DNA from: an uncultured Centipeda sp.
Lineage (GTDB): Bacteria > Bacillota > Negativicutes > Selenomonadales > Selenomonadaceae
Length of the DNA: 64,000 nt
Reading direction: 5' to 3'
Assembly (NCBI GenBank): GCA_905372865.1
Contig: CAJPQT010000014.1
Coordinates: forward strand, 8,737-72,736
This document shows, in pieces, positions 17,138 to 26,088 of the stretch. Numbering within the stretch: the stretch's first letter is position 1; each line of letters starts with the position of its first letter. Position numbers and translations under genes: made by a program. The notes under the pieces were generated by a model that saw nothing but the letters and a program-made list of their open reading frames with translations, did not search any database and was not told the DNA's origin.

Positions 17138-20100
17138 CAGATTCAGAAATCAGAGCTTCCATGCTTGTAGTGAGAGAGGCGTACATCGCGGCTATGAAGG
17201 CCGAGATGCTGGGTCCCGGCTCGGAGTTCTCCCTGCCGGACGCAGAGCATGAGCTTATCTCATCTCCCCCAACGGCACGATATTCCATCGGGATACTATT
17301 CCCACAGGGCAATGTGATCCATCATGACAATGATGAGACAATCGCCGAAGAGGGTAGTGCTGAGGGGGCAGAGACATCATTCGAGCCTACTGCGGACGAA
17401 TCCATGCCTGACAATCAGCCCGCTAAATATCTGCGCGCTCCCTATGAGGGGGAGGAGCCGCCCCCTGCAGACGATGAACAGGGCAATCTGGACGAGGAAA
17501 TCAGTTTGTCTGCACAGTATGCGCCTTCATCTATGGGGATCACATTCCTGGTGCGGGGCAACTGTAACCGTATCTGTGGATCCGTTTCATTTGCAACATA
17601 CCGGCGTGCGCAAGCAGAAGAATGTGTGCTCCCCTTTCATCCAACACAGCCGAAGCTTTTTTCTATTCCCGCCGGTCTGAAACCATTCATCCGGTACGAT
17701 GTTGCTACAGAGCAAATACGGCTGAAACGCAAGCTCTCATATACAGACGTCCGCTCCCTTTTGGAACGAGACGCCTTCGCCGAAAGCGACGGAGACCTGC
17801 TCCGAAGAACGCTCTTACGCCTAAGCGATTACTGTCGTACGGGTTATATCCGTACACCGCATGAGATTACCTTTACTTTGGACTTTGGTGAAAACAACCA
17901 TACAGAGCAACGCATCACACAGATGGACAATCCTGCAAAAGCCAAAATTGTCGCCTTACGGCGACATCTTCATGACGATATCTGGTCTGTCACCACCATG
18001 CTGGTAAACGCCCATCTTGTCGACGGTGCGGGGGTAATTCAGCAGGAACGCTGTATCTTCCAAGCACGCATGGAGATCGGAACAGAGAAGAACGCCTTCT
18101 CCTTTGTCGAAAAAACCCATGTGATCGAAGCGGCGGCTCTCGATGAGGAGGAACGTTCGCTGGCACTCCTCTATCGCCATAAAAAGGACTACGGCACAGG
18201 ACTCGGCACCTCGATAGGCTGGTCCATCGACGAGAGTGGCAACGGCTCTCTATGGAATGATTTTTTTCCGATTGCCGAGGTGCCCTCGGTGGATTTCTCA
18301 CTCCCGCCCAACGATGGGATACAGGACGAAGAACTCTCAATGAAGTATCTCTCGGATCTGGGCGAAGCAACAAAAGAGCAGAGGCTATCCTCGCTGACAA
18401 AGCTGGTCGCACTTTATCAGCAGTGGGCAGAGGGGTTAAAGGCAGAGGCAGATACGTTGGATCCACACCATCGGTCTGCCGCCGCCCAGAACATCCTTGC
18501 CTGTCAGAAGGCATATGAACGCATGTATGCGGGTATCGAGACTCTACGCATCTCGGGGAGTGCATACAACGCCTTTTTGCTGGCGAACCGCGCGATGTTC
18601 ATGCAGCGTGTGCATATTCTGAAGCAGGCGGAGATGGCGACAACGCATCCGGATCGCTACCCCAATGATGAAGAAATTGACGAATGGCTGCAAAATCTAA
18701 ACTACTATGAGGAATCTGATCGGAAGGCGATCTGGCGTCCATTCCAAATTGCGTTTCTACTCATGGATATCAATGCTGTCGTCAACGATCAAAGCCCCGA
18801 TCGAAACATGATCGACCTGATTTGGTTTCCGACCGGCGGCGGTAAAACGGAGGCTTATCTGGGTCTGACGGCATTCACGATATTTTATCGGAAACTCGCT
18901 CATCCGACGGAGTCTGACGGCACCGCTGTCATGATGCGCTATACCCTGCGTCTCCTCGCGGCACAGCAGTTTACACGTGCTGCGACGCTGATCTGTGCGT
19001 GCGAGCACATTCGAGAGGAATCTGCCCGGCGACGTTCCGCCTATCCATCCTATCCCCTCGGCAGCGATCTCATCTCAATCGGACTCTGGATTGGTGGAGC
19101 ACATACGCCAAATAAAATAAAGGATGCAGAACAGACTCGGGAAAAATTGGTTAATTCTCACGGAGACTTACGTATTGCAAAAGAAAGATACAATAAATTC
19201 CAAGTTCTGAAATGTCCATGGTGCGGCACAAAGATGGTGTGTGACGAGGAGAAGGGCCATCGCATCGGTCAGTGGGGGTATCGCATCGATAAAAGGAGAG
19301 GAAAGGGCACTCATTTTCAGCTGTTCTGTCCACATGAACGCTGTCATTTTCATCTAAAGCTCCCCATTCAAATTGTCGATGAGGAACTGTATCAACAGCC
19401 TCCCACCCTGCTCTTCGCGACAGTCGATAAATTTGCCATGCTGCCTTGGGAAGGACGGATCGGTGCCTTCTTTGCAATGGGCAGTGTGAACCGAGCACCC
19501 GAGCTCATCATCCAGGATGAGCTGCATCTCATCTCCGGCGCATTGGGCACAATCGTCGGTCTGTTTGAAACGGCAATCGATGCCCTCTGTGCGGACAAGG
19601 GCACTCCGGCAAAGATCATTGCCTCCACCGCAACCATCCGCAGAGCCAAGGAACAATGCGCCGTTCTCTATAATCGTGAAGTCGCACAGTTCCCTCCGCC
19701 CGGTCTCAATGCCGCAGATTCATTCTTTGCAAAGGAATCGACCATCGATTACAGCAAGGGTGTATACGGACGCAAGTATGTAGGGATCATGCCCTCAGGC
19801 AAGACGAAAGCCATCCTCGAGATTCGCCTGATGGCAGCACTCCTGCAACGGCTTTACACGATGGATCTTCCGGAAGAAGTCAAGGATAAATTCTGGACAC
19901 TGACCGTGTATTTCAACACTTTGAAGGAGCTCGGCAAAGCATCCACATTCGCAAATGATGATGTGAAGGACTTTATCAAGCGTACTGCGTATCGCATGTT
20001 TATGCCTTCCCGCCAGATGACAACGCCCGATGAGCTCACAAGCCGCGTATCGACGACGGAACTCAATGAAACGCTCAACAAACTCGAAAAAATCGCCTAC

Positions 20101-20859
20101 TCAAAGGATAATCTGGACGCCAAAAAATATGCAACCAACATTCTGCTCGCCACAAATATGATTTCGGTCGGGATCGATGTCGCGCGTCTCAATGCGATGA
20201 TGCTGCTGGGACAGCCAAAATTGACCAGTGAATACATCCAGGCCACCAGTCGCGTGGGTCGCTCCTATCCAGGTGTTGTCTTCGTGCAATATGACGCGAC
20301 GAAAAGCAGAGATCGTTCCCACTACGAACGCTTCTGTTCCTATCATGATTCCTTCTATCGCTTCGTCGAGCCAACGGGTGCCACGCCATTCTCAAGACCG
20401 GCGCGAGCACGAGCACTGCACTCAGTCATCACAGCACTCGTACGGCAAAAAACAGGACTCACCGGTGATGCTGATGCCATCCATTTCAACCGCGCTGATT
20501 TTTCCGATGAACTGCGAGAAATCGAGGACTTCATCGTCGATCGCATGGTATCCATCAACCACCTTTTGGACAACCATAATACAGAGGATCCGACAGAACT
20601 GCGCAAAGAGATGGAGGCCTTCCTGCAGAGATGGGAACGATGCATCGACGCATATACAACGGATGACTCACAAGGGGCGCTCTATTTCGGTCAGAAATTC
20701 ATGTTAAAGCCCCCCTCCGCAGAAGAAGGGCGTCTCCTAAAAGCGTATGGTTCTGCCGGAAAAGATTCAGCCATTGATACACTGACCTCAATGCGTCATG
20801 TGGACACCCCTGTATATGGAGCAGTCATATTGTGGGAAGGAGCGTATTCAAATGTGTGA
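17134..20859 (+). CDS. drmA: DrmA-like DISARM helicase
   Basis: This 1241-residue protein has superfamily 2 helicase motifs: FPTGGGKTEAYL (Walker A, near residue 566), LIIQDELHLISG (motif II as DELH, near 793), IIASTATIRRA (motif III), TNMISVGIDVARLNAM and QATSRVGRSYPGVVF (motifs V-VI, near 1006-1040). A cysteine cluster near residue 692 (LKCPWCGTKM, then FCPHERCHFH) is a likely zinc site inside the core. The ~550-residue N-terminal region has no named fold. In DISARM, DrmA and DrmB form a complex that loads on incoming DNA ends. Here the gene is coupled to both neighbours by overlaps. Confidence 0.85.
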   Translation: MTDSEIRASMLVVREAYIAAMKAEMLGPGSEFSLPDAEHELISSPPTARYSIGILFPQGNVIHHDNDETIAEEGSAEGAETSFEPTADESMPDNQPAKYLRAPYEGEEPPPADDEQGNLDEEISLSAQYAPSSMGITFLVRGNCNRICGSVSFATYRRAQAEECVLPFHPTQPKLFSIPAGLKPFIRYDVATEQIRLKRKLSYTDVRSLLERDAFAESDGDLLRRTLLRLSDYCRTGYIRTPHEITFTLDFGENNHTEQRITQMDNPAKAKIVALRRHLHDDIWSVTTMLVNAHLVDGAGVIQQERCIFQARMEIGTEKNAFSFVEKTHVIEAAALDEEERSLALLYRHKKDYGTGLGTSIGWSIDESGNGSLWNDFFPIAEVPSVDFSLPPNDGIQDEELSMKYLSDLGEATKEQRLSSLTKLVALYQQWAEGLKAEADTLDPHHRSAAAQNILACQKAYERMYAGIETLRISGSAYNAFLLANRAMFMQRVHILKQAEMATTHPDRYPNDEEIDEWLQNLNYYEESDRKAIWRPFQIAFLLMDINAVVNDQSPDRNMIDLIWFPTGGGKTEAYLGLTAFTIFYRKLAHPTESDGTAVMMRYTLRLLAAQQFTRAATLICACEHIREESARRRSAYPSYPLGSDLISIGLWIGGAHTPNKIKDAEQTREKLVNSHGDLRIAKERYNKFQVLKCPWCGTKMVCDEEKGHRIGQWGYRIDKRRGKGTHFQLFCPHERCHFHLKLPIQIVDEELYQQPPTLLFATVDKFAMLPWEGRIGAFFAMGSVNRAPELIIQDELHLISGALGTIVGLFETAIDALCADKGTPAKIIASTATIRRAKEQCAVLYNREVAQFPPPGLNAADSFFAKESTIDYSKGVYGRKYVGIMPSGKTKAILEIRLMAALLQRLYTMDLPEEVKDKFWTLTVYFNTLKELGKASTFANDDVKDFIKRTAYRMFMPSRQMTTPDELTSRVSTTELNETLNKLEKIAYSKDNLDAKKYATNILLATNMISVGIDVARLNAMMLLGQPKLTSEYIQATSRVGRSYPGVVFVQYDATKSRDRSHYERFCSYHDSFYRFVEPTGATPFSRPARARALHSVITALVRQKTGLTGDADAIHFNRADFSDELREIEDFIVDRMVSINHLLDNHNTEDPTELRKEMEAFLQRWERCIDAYTTDDSQGALYFGQKFMLKPPSAEEGRLLKAYGSAGKDSAIDTLTSMRHVDTPVYGAVILWEGAYSNV

Positions 20860-22696
20860 ACATCGATCCCCGTTGAATAAGCAGACGCACTCCGTTCGCA
20901 CGGCGCAGGCAGTGCTGCAGTACGGTGCGGGTGCTATGGTTGATTTCCCCGACCAGACGCTGGTCACCGCCGCGCCGGAATTGTGGCAAAAGACTATGAA
21001 AATATATGATGAGCGGTTTGCCAAAGCACTTCATGTCGATCATTTCGCACGTCCAACAACAATCGGCTATGTTCGTTTTCCGGAATGGTACTTCTGCCCC
21101 AAATGTCGCCATTTCCAACCCCTCAATCAGTGGATCGCGCTTTATCGGAAATCTGCACGGCCATGGCTGCTGGATGAAGATCCGAATATGGTGCGGCATA
21201 TGCAGTGCCCCACATGTCGACAGGATCTCCTATGCACACGAATCGTTACGGTCTGTAACCATGGTCATCTGAACGATTTCCCCTGGGTTAGTTGGGTACA
21301 CGCCACTGCAAAGAAACCCATCTGCGGATCGCCCAATCTACAGTTGATGACCAGCACCTCCGGCAGTGAGGGATTGGATGGTATCCGTATCAAGTGCACC
21401 TCGTGTGGTGCCCAAGCTACGCTAAAGGGGGCCATGGATGATGGTCGCTTTCAAGCTTTAGAAAATTCCGGAGAGGGTTATTCCTTTCGCTGCGAGGGCA
21501 GGCATCCATTCCGCCACGAACAGGAGGATTGTCACTGCTATCCGCGCGCCATCCAACGCGGCTCATCCTCTGTCTATTTCCCGCTTGTCTATCGCTCTCT
21601 CATCATCCCACCCTATGCAAATCGCCTCAATATGGATATTGAAAAGAGTGACGAATTTGATTTTTGTGTGAGAAGTATTGCCGATGAAGATCCCGAAGAT
21701 CGCCTCGCTTTCATCCAAAAGAAACTCTCCAAATGGACTAAAAAAATCGCCTTGGAAGTCGGTGCAAAGGAGCAGGATGTGGAACAGATCTTGCGGCGCA
21801 AATGGCTCATCCAGCAGAGTGAGGGGAGCGGCATCGATGACTCCTATCGCTATGAGGAGTACGCAGCCTTATCCGGTGCGGTCAAAACTCGTTCGGAGGA
21901 TTCCTTTGCCGGAGACTTCTCGCGCGAGGAAACGGATATTACGCTCTATCAGCTCCCCCACCTGAAGGCCGTCACTCTGATTGACAAAATCCGTGTAGTC
22001 AATGCCCTTATTGGATTCTCGCGCCTACACCCCGTAACCAAGCCTTCTGATAAGGGGTTTGTCCCCGTGAAAAAACCGCACACGAACTGGTATCCGGCCT
22101 ACGAGGTACGTGGGGAGGGGATCTTTATCGAACTCTGTTACGATGACATCGCACGTTGGCTGGATAAATACCAAAAGGAACTGTTCGCTCGGATAAATAT
22201 GCTCTATGCCAGCTGTCAAAATTCGCTCATCGGTGAACATCTTATGCAAAATATCAATCCCATCTATATGATGCTGCATACGCTTTCTCATTTACTGATC
22301 GCGCAGCTGAGTTTTGAGTGTGGCTACAGTGTAGCCTCCCTCTGCGAGCGCATCTACTGTTCCAACGAGGCCGATGAGAAAATGTGCGGGATTTTTATCT
22401 ATACTGCAAGCGGTGATGCAGAGGGAACACTCGGGGGTCTGGTACGGCAGGGACGCGAAGATGCCTTTCCACAAATTTTTCGGAGAGCCATTACCAAAGC
22501 AAGAACCTGCTCCAACGATCCCGTCTGTATCATGAGTCACGGTCAAGGACGCGACTCGCTCAATCTGGCAGCCTGTCATGCATGTGGACTGCTGCCCGAG
22601 ACCTGCTGTGAGATCGGTAACATCTTGCTGGATCGCGGTATGATTGTCGGAACCTATGAAAATCCGGAAATTGGATTCTGGCGGGAATTGTGCTGA
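20852..22696 (+). CDS. drmB: DrmB-like protein with DUF1998 domain
   Basis: The start was set at MCEHRSPLNKQTHSVRT. AAGGAG lies upstream and the ATG overlaps the drmA stop by eight bases. At 614 residues it fits DrmB. Cysteine pairs suggest several zinc sites: WYFCPKCRHF, MQCPTCRQDLLC, IKCTSCGAQA and ACHACGLLPETCC. The C-terminal part (MLHTLSHLLIAQLSFECG, FIYTASGDAEGTLGGLV, LAACHACGLLPET) is the DUF1998 signature. DrmB partners DrmA in DISARM. No drmC, drmMI or drmMII follows; the operon ends here. Confidence 0.85.
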   Translation: MCEHRSPLNKQTHSVRTAQAVLQYGAGAMVDFPDQTLVTAAPELWQKTMKIYDERFAKALHVDHFARPTTIGYVRFPEWYFCPKCRHFQPLNQWIALYRKSARPWLLDEDPNMVRHMQCPTCRQDLLCTRIVTVCNHGHLNDFPWVSWVHATAKKPICGSPNLQLMTSTSGSEGLDGIRIKCTSCGAQATLKGAMDDGRFQALENSGEGYSFRCEGRHPFRHEQEDCHCYPRAIQRGSSSVYFPLVYRSLIIPPYANRLNMDIEKSDEFDFCVRSIADEDPEDRLAFIQKKLSKWTKKIALEVGAKEQDVEQILRRKWLIQQSEGSGIDDSYRYEEYAALSGAVKTRSEDSFAGDFSREETDITLYQLPHLKAVTLIDKIRVVNALIGFSRLHPVTKPSDKGFVPVKKPHTNWYPAYEVRGEGIFIELCYDDIARWLDKYQKELFARINMLYASCQNSLIGEHLMQNINPIYMMLHTLSHLLIAQLSFECGYSVASLCERIYCSNEADEKMCGIFIYTASGDAEGTLGGLVRQGREDAFPQIFRRAITKARTCSNDPVCIMSHGQGRDSLNLAACHACGLLPETCCEIGNILLDRGMIVGTYENPEIGFWRELC

Positions 22697-22796
22697 CACC
22701 TGTGGCAAAATAGCACCATTCATATTGCTACCATACCGTAGTTCAAACTGCGGCAAAGCCAAACATTTTGTTGGAGAAACTGAACGGAGAAAATCC

Positions 22797-22928
22797 ATGG
22801 TCAATCTATTTCACTACGCAACAAGTGAGTTCTCGCAGGATGCTCTTAAACGAAAAAACTACAATGCCCGCGTGACGCAGGTCAAACGTGCGCTGAGCGA
22901 GATCACAGTGGAGTGGTCACAACGATAA
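22797..22928 (+). pseudogene. Remnant of a PD-(D/E)XK nuclease family gene
   Basis: An ATG with a GGAGA site upstream opens a 43-codon frame. Its first residues (MVNLFHYATSEFSQDAL) match the N-terminus of PDDEXK_4-type nucleases, which normally continue for 300 or more residues. Here the sequence switches to an unrelated stretch (NYNARVTQVKRALSEITVEW) and stops. It appears to be the 5' stub of a lost defense gene at the right edge of the island. Confidence 0.5.
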
Positions 22929-22991
22929 AAGGTATCTGACCAAGAGGCAATAAACTTCCCACAGAAGTGCTGCTATCATCGCTCAAACATG

Positions 22992-23043
22992 AAAGCCCGC
23001 CCCTGCTCTCTTGTACAAAAAGAGAGCAGGGGTGGGCTTTTTC
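22992..23043. terminator. Strong hairpin closing the defense island
   Basis: About 21 bp of stem (22992-23012 with 23020-23040, one mismatch) is followed by TTTTT on the plus strand. It separates the rightward defense block from the convergent phosphatase gene and may act both ways. Confidence 0.85.
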
Positions 23044-23056
23044 GATATGTGTTTCC

Positions 23057-23983
23057 TTACTCCGTCAGTGTCTTTGCATAGAACTCCTCGCGTGCCTCGG
23101 GGCTCATGGTCATGTAGTCCTTGGCGAGCGCACCGACCCACGAGCCGTAGGCGGGATTCGGGAAGACGATGTACTGTGTGCCAAACTCCTCCTGTGCTGC
23201 ATCGATTGCGGCATTCCGTGCGGCGCGGTTCATGCCCTTCGTTCCGAGGGGAAGATCGCCCACGTTGTCGCCCATGTAGACGACGACATCATAGTCCTCT
23301 GTGATCCGATCAAAACGCGGCTGCTTGTCGCTCTTTTGCCGATCCTCCATGAGGAGGACGTGCTCCGCGTCCACGAAGGGGAAGCCGAGTGCCTTGAGGT
23401 TCGCGATGGTCGGCTCGTAGTTGACCTCGCTCCAGCGGTTGCTGACGTAGAAGATGGCAACGCCGCGCCGCGCGACCTCGTTCAGAAACTCCACCGCGCC
23501 CGGCATGGCCTCAGAGCGACCATCGTGCACGGTCCCGCGCCACCAGGGCGCGTCAAATCGTCCATTGCCGTCCGCGACGCTCGCTGCCATGGCGCGTGTG
23601 TTGTCCGTGACGGTCTCATCGCAGTCGAGGACGATGGCGAGCGGCTTGCCGCTGCGGGCGGCGGGATTCGCCTGCGCACGGTCGATCGCCATGAGTGCCG
23701 CATTGTAGCCCTGATAGCAGAGCGCACGGTACTCCGCCGAGGTACGCATCCAGAGGAGTGCCATATACTCGGCATCGGCGAGCTGCTGTGCGCTCACCTC
23801 CTCCTCCGTGAGCGGCAGGGGCATCGGCGCGTCCTGCGCATTCTCCACATACGCCGCGCCGCTCGCCGCCGTCACGGTCGGTGGAGCACAGCCCCATGCG
23901 CTCCCGCCGAGCAGGAATGCTGCACAGCCGAGCGCGAGTGTTTTCTTCCACGGATTCTTCCACTGGGTGTTCCATGTGTTCAT
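23057..23983 (-). CDS. Class C acid phosphatase / 5'-nucleotidase, lipoprotein e(P4) family
   Basis: This 308-residue exported HAD phosphatase starts with basic residues and a hydrophobic segment ending GGSAWGC, so it is secreted and perhaps lipid-anchored, although the lipobox is not ideal. The catalytic DXDXT motif is IVLDCDETVTDN. VSNRWSEVN and YMGDNVGDLPLG supply the later HAD motifs. ALLWMRTSAEYRALCYQGYN is typical of the e(P4) group. Members dephosphorylate nucleotides outside the cytoplasm for salvage (NMN and 5'-nucleotides in Haemophilus). It is a single gene. Confidence 0.9.
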   Translation of the reverse strand: MNTWNTQWKNPWKKTLALGCAAFLLGGSAWGCAPPTVTAASGAAYVENAQDAPMPLPLTEEEVSAQQLADAEYMALLWMRTSAEYRALCYQGYNAALMAIDRAQANPAARSGKPLAIVLDCDETVTDNTRAMAASVADGNGRFDAPWWRGTVHDGRSEAMPGAVEFLNEVARRGVAIFYVSNRWSEVNYEPTIANLKALGFPFVDAEHVLLMEDRQKSDKQPRFDRITEDYDVVVYMGDNVGDLPLGTKGMNRAARNAAIDAAQEEFGTQYIVFPNPAYGSWVGALAKDYMTMSPEAREEFYAKTLTE

Positions 23984-24002
23984 TGTGAAATACTCCTTTT
24001 CT

Positions 24003-24035
24003 TTAAGGAAGCACTGAGTATATCCGTGATTCCTT
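24003..24035. repeat. MITE end remnant (two terminal repeats joined)
   Basis: TTAAGGAAGCACTGA here matches the left end of the MITE at 38091. A facing CGTGATTCCTT follows after a few bases, so only the two tips of the element seem to remain. Confidence 0.5.
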
Positions 24036-24073
24036 GTATCAAAATTTTCAACCTATTATAACACAAATTTTGA

Positions 24074-24105
24074 AATAAAAAAGAAGCTGCTTGAAAAACA
24101 GCTTC
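24074..24105 (-). terminator. Terminator after the isochorismatase-like gene
   Basis: GAAGCTG (24083-24089) pairs with CAGCTTC (24099-24105). On the minus strand the stem is followed by TTTTTT. Confidence 0.85.
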
Positions 24106-24112
24106 AAAAATC

Positions 24113-24631
24113 TTACTCACGCACCTCGACCTGACACATCCGCATCGCGGCGAGCGCGTTTGCGTGGCTCTCGGGGGTGACACCCGCGCAGCAGGCGGCA
24201 TCGACGGTGATGTGTTTCTCGGGGTAGAACGCCTTTGCGAGGAGGGCGTTGGAGATGACGCAGATGTCAGTGCAGAGCCCGACCAGCTCGATTTCGTCGT
24301 AGTCCGCGAGGGCGGCGGGGAGTGCAGTCGCGCCGAAGGTGGGCTTTTCGATGACGGCGGCCGCCTCCCGTACAAAGGGCTGGAGCGCATCCGCGATCTG
24401 CCACCCTGCCGTACCGCGGATGCAGTGCTCGACGGGAAGTTTCTTCCCCTCCTGCGTCGCGAGATAGTCCGCGCCGTGGGTGTCCATGGTAAATACGAGT
24501 GCAGTTCCCTCCGCACGGGCAGCGGCGAGCTTCTCGACCATACGCGGCAGCATTGCCTGTGCCTCCTGCGTACCGAGTGCGCCGTCCACGAAGTCGTTCT
24601 GCATATCGATCACAACAATTGCTTTTCGCAT
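24113..24631 (-). CDS. Isochorismatase-family cysteine hydrolase (nicotinamidase-like)
   Basis: The start was set at MRKAIVVIDMQNDFVDG, with GGAGGGG six bases upstream. At 172 residues it has the family size. The catalytic Asp is in DMQNDF, a Lys occurs in VIEKPTFGA, and the Cys is in LVGLCTDICVISNALLAKA, which completes the Asp-Lys-Cys triad. The closest functional type is nicotinamidase (nicotinamide to nicotinic acid, NAD salvage), but other amide substrates are possible. It is monocistronic with its own terminator. Confidence 0.85.
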   Translation of the reverse strand: MRKAIVVIDMQNDFVDGALGTQEAQAMLPRMVEKLAAARAEGTALVFTMDTHGADYLATQEGKKLPVEHCIRGTAGWQIADALQPFVREAAAVIEKPTFGATALPAALADYDEIELVGLCTDICVISNALLAKAFYPEKHITVDAACCAGVTPESHANALAAMRMCQVEVRE

Positions 24632-24683
24632 GATAATCCCCTCCATAAAGTGTCATTGATTCGCATTATAACATATTCCACAC

Positions 24684-24718
24684 AAAAAGAGCACCCACTC
24701 CCGTCGGAATGGATGCTC
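24684..24718 (-). terminator. Terminator after the 92-aa secreted protein gene
   Basis: A 13-bp stem with few mismatches (24689-24701 with 24706-24718) is followed by TTTTT on the minus strand. Confidence 0.85.
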
Positions 24719-24733
24719 CGTGACCCCCGCAGA

Positions 24734-25012
24734 TCAGGTGTTTTTCGCAATGATCGCGCCGATGACAGCGCCCGCGATGACAGCAGTATTGACGCTGCCC
24801 TGCGAGTACTTCTTGCCGCTCTTCTTCTTGCGTTTGCCGCCCCATGCGAGCTTCTGGACATCATCGCGTCCGTCAAGGCTCGTGTAGGAGGCATGCTGCG
24901 CCGGTACGGAGAGAGCGCTCGCGGAGACCTCCGCCGCGCCGAGCCCGCCATAGCCGAGTACACCGACAAGTGCGGCGACTGCGGTCTTCTTCATCATCTT
25001 CGTTGTCATCAT
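24734..25012 (-). CDS. Small secreted or envelope protein, unknown function
   Basis: This 92-residue product starts with a basic MMTTKMMKK and a hydrophobic core ending near GAAEVSASA, so it has a signal peptide. The mature part holds a basic KRKKKSGKK patch and ends in a glycine/alanine-rich hydrophobic segment (TAVIAGAVIGAIIAK) that could insert in a membrane. An AAAGGA site is upstream. No family is recognised. Confidence 0.65.
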   Translation of the reverse strand: MMTTKMMKKTAVAALVGVLGYGGLGAAEVSASALSVPAQHASYTSLDGRDDVQKLAWGGKRKKKSGKKYSQGSVNTAVIAGAVIGAIIAKNT

Positions 25013-25060
25013 GTGAATCCCGTCCTTTCAGAGGGTTGTGACGGAGCCCCTGATCTATGA

Positions 25061-25075
25061 TCAGTGCTTCCTTAA
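25061..25075. repeat. Solo MITE terminal repeat
   Basis: TCAGTGCTTCCTTAA is the reverse complement of the left end of the MITE at 38091. No partner end is evident nearby. The rest of 25013-25186 shows nothing else. Confidence 0.45.
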
Positions 25076-25186
25076 AATCTCTTCCCGTTATAAAGAGATC
25101 ATATCGCCCATGGATGGGAATTCCATTCGAGTGGAATGCGAGTTTTGTTAGGAGTTGCTGCTAATTTTTGGTATTTGTATGAAAAT

Positions 25187-25816
25187 TTATTGAGGATGGC
25201 TGAGACGCTCCCGATAGAACTGCGCCTTGCCGCGCAGGACATCGCCGCCGCGCGTGCCATCCGTTGCCCACGGACGGAATGCAGGGCACTCCTCTGTGCC
25301 GAGGTACTCCAGATCCCAACGCTCGCAGGTGGAGCGCGGGCCGTAGGGCGCGTGCGCATGTACGCCGTCCTCGTTGTCCGCCGCCTCGCCGTGGGTGAGG
25401 ATGCGCTCCTTGTCGATCGTGAGCCACAGGCCGTCCGCGAGTGCCGTCACAGCCATCGCCAGAGCCTCGATCTGTGCGGCAGTCGGCGGCTCGTGACCGA
25501 GGTCATCCGTCGTCGCACCGACGCAGCCGAGGAGGGCGATGCTGACGCTGCCACTGTTGCGCAGGTAGGTCGCGGCGAGCACATCGTCGAGCACGCCGTC
25601 CCCGATGACGTAGATGCCGCCGTCCGCATCGACCTGCACATGGTAGTCCGCGAAGAACTGCCCGTAGTGCCCCGCCGTCCAGTGCAGATAGAGCCTCGTC
25701 TTACGGCCGCAGCGGGCGGCAGCATAACAGAGCGCAGGGCGGTATGCCGCTGCGAGTTCCCTGAGCTCTGCGCAGGTCACGCGCCGCAGTGCAGAGGCAG
25801 GCAGTACCGCGCTCAT
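25187..25816 (-). CDS. N-acetylmuramoyl-L-alanine amidase-like endolysin
   Basis: This 209-residue protein has YLHWTAGHYGQFFADYH (the zinc histidine strand of Amidase_2/PGRP folds), a VDADGGIYVIGDG hairpin, SVSIALLGC and a later TAAQIEALAMAVTAL helix with ILTHGE (second zinc histidine). No signal peptide is present, which suits a phage-type endolysin that needs a holin. It overlaps a small membrane-protein gene by four bases. The pair may be a prophage remnant or a release cassette; no other phage genes are in the window. Confidence 0.8.
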   Translation of the reverse strand: MSAVLPASALRRVTCAELRELAAAYRPALCYAAARCGRKTRLYLHWTAGHYGQFFADYHVQVDADGGIYVIGDGVLDDVLAATYLRNSGSVSIALLGCVGATTDDLGHEPPTAAQIEALAMAVTALADGLWLTIDKERILTHGEAADNEDGVHAHAPYGPRSTCERWDLEYLGTEECPAFRPWATDGTRGGDVLRGKAQFYRERLSHPQ

Positions 25817-25986
25817 CGTACGCCCTCCTTTTCATTTCGCATCATGACCGTCCGCCCGAGAAATCCGATCAGCCCCGAGGCGATATTGCTCGTCAGCTCC
25901 GCGCTCCCGTAGAAGACCGACAGGATCGCGACCACGACCAGCCCCGTCCCAACCATCCAGTCCACGCGCGGCAGATAGTTTCGCAT
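25813..25986 (-). CDS. Holin-like small membrane protein
   Basis: This 57-residue product starts at MRNYLPRVDW, with AAGGAGA seven bases upstream. It has one clear hydrophobic helix (GTGLVVVAILSVFYG) and perhaps a second (IASGLIGFLG), then a charged tail. The ATGA overlap with the amidase gene suggests a holin/endolysin unit. Its ribosome site lies inside a large hairpin (25986-26064). Holin function is inferred from context. Confidence 0.6.
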   Translation of the reverse strand: MRNYLPRVDWMVGTGLVVVAILSVFYGSAELTSNIASGLIGFLGRTVMMRNEKEGVR

Positions 25987-26064
25987 AAAAATTCTCCTTT
26001 CCTGTGTTGGCAAGTTTCTTTCCTAAGAAATACTTGCTGCAACAACAGAAAAGGAGAGTTTTTT
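25986..26064 (-). promoter_or_regulatory. Long hairpin covering the holin ribosome site
   Basis: An imperfect inverted repeat of about 29 bp per arm (near 25986-26014 and 26033-26064) contains the AAGGAGA of the holin-like gene. On the minus strand it ends in TTTTT just before the ATG. It could be a terminator for the DUF4926 gene, a block on holin translation, or both. Confidence 0.5.
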
Positions 26065-26088
26065 GTTCCGTCCCCTTGCGGGGATGTG
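26065..26088 (-). repeat. Degenerate orphan CRISPR repeat
   Basis: This holds 24 bases of the CRISPR repeat core (TTCCGTCCCCTTGCGGGGA and flanks), lacking the outer TTTAAAAT. It directly abuts the stop codon of the DUF4926 gene and lies 546 bp from the last full repeat. Confidence 0.8.

Noticed and set aside
25187..26013. A prophage in this region
   Set aside because: Only a holin-like and an amidase gene are present; no integrase, capsid, tail or att sites were seen.
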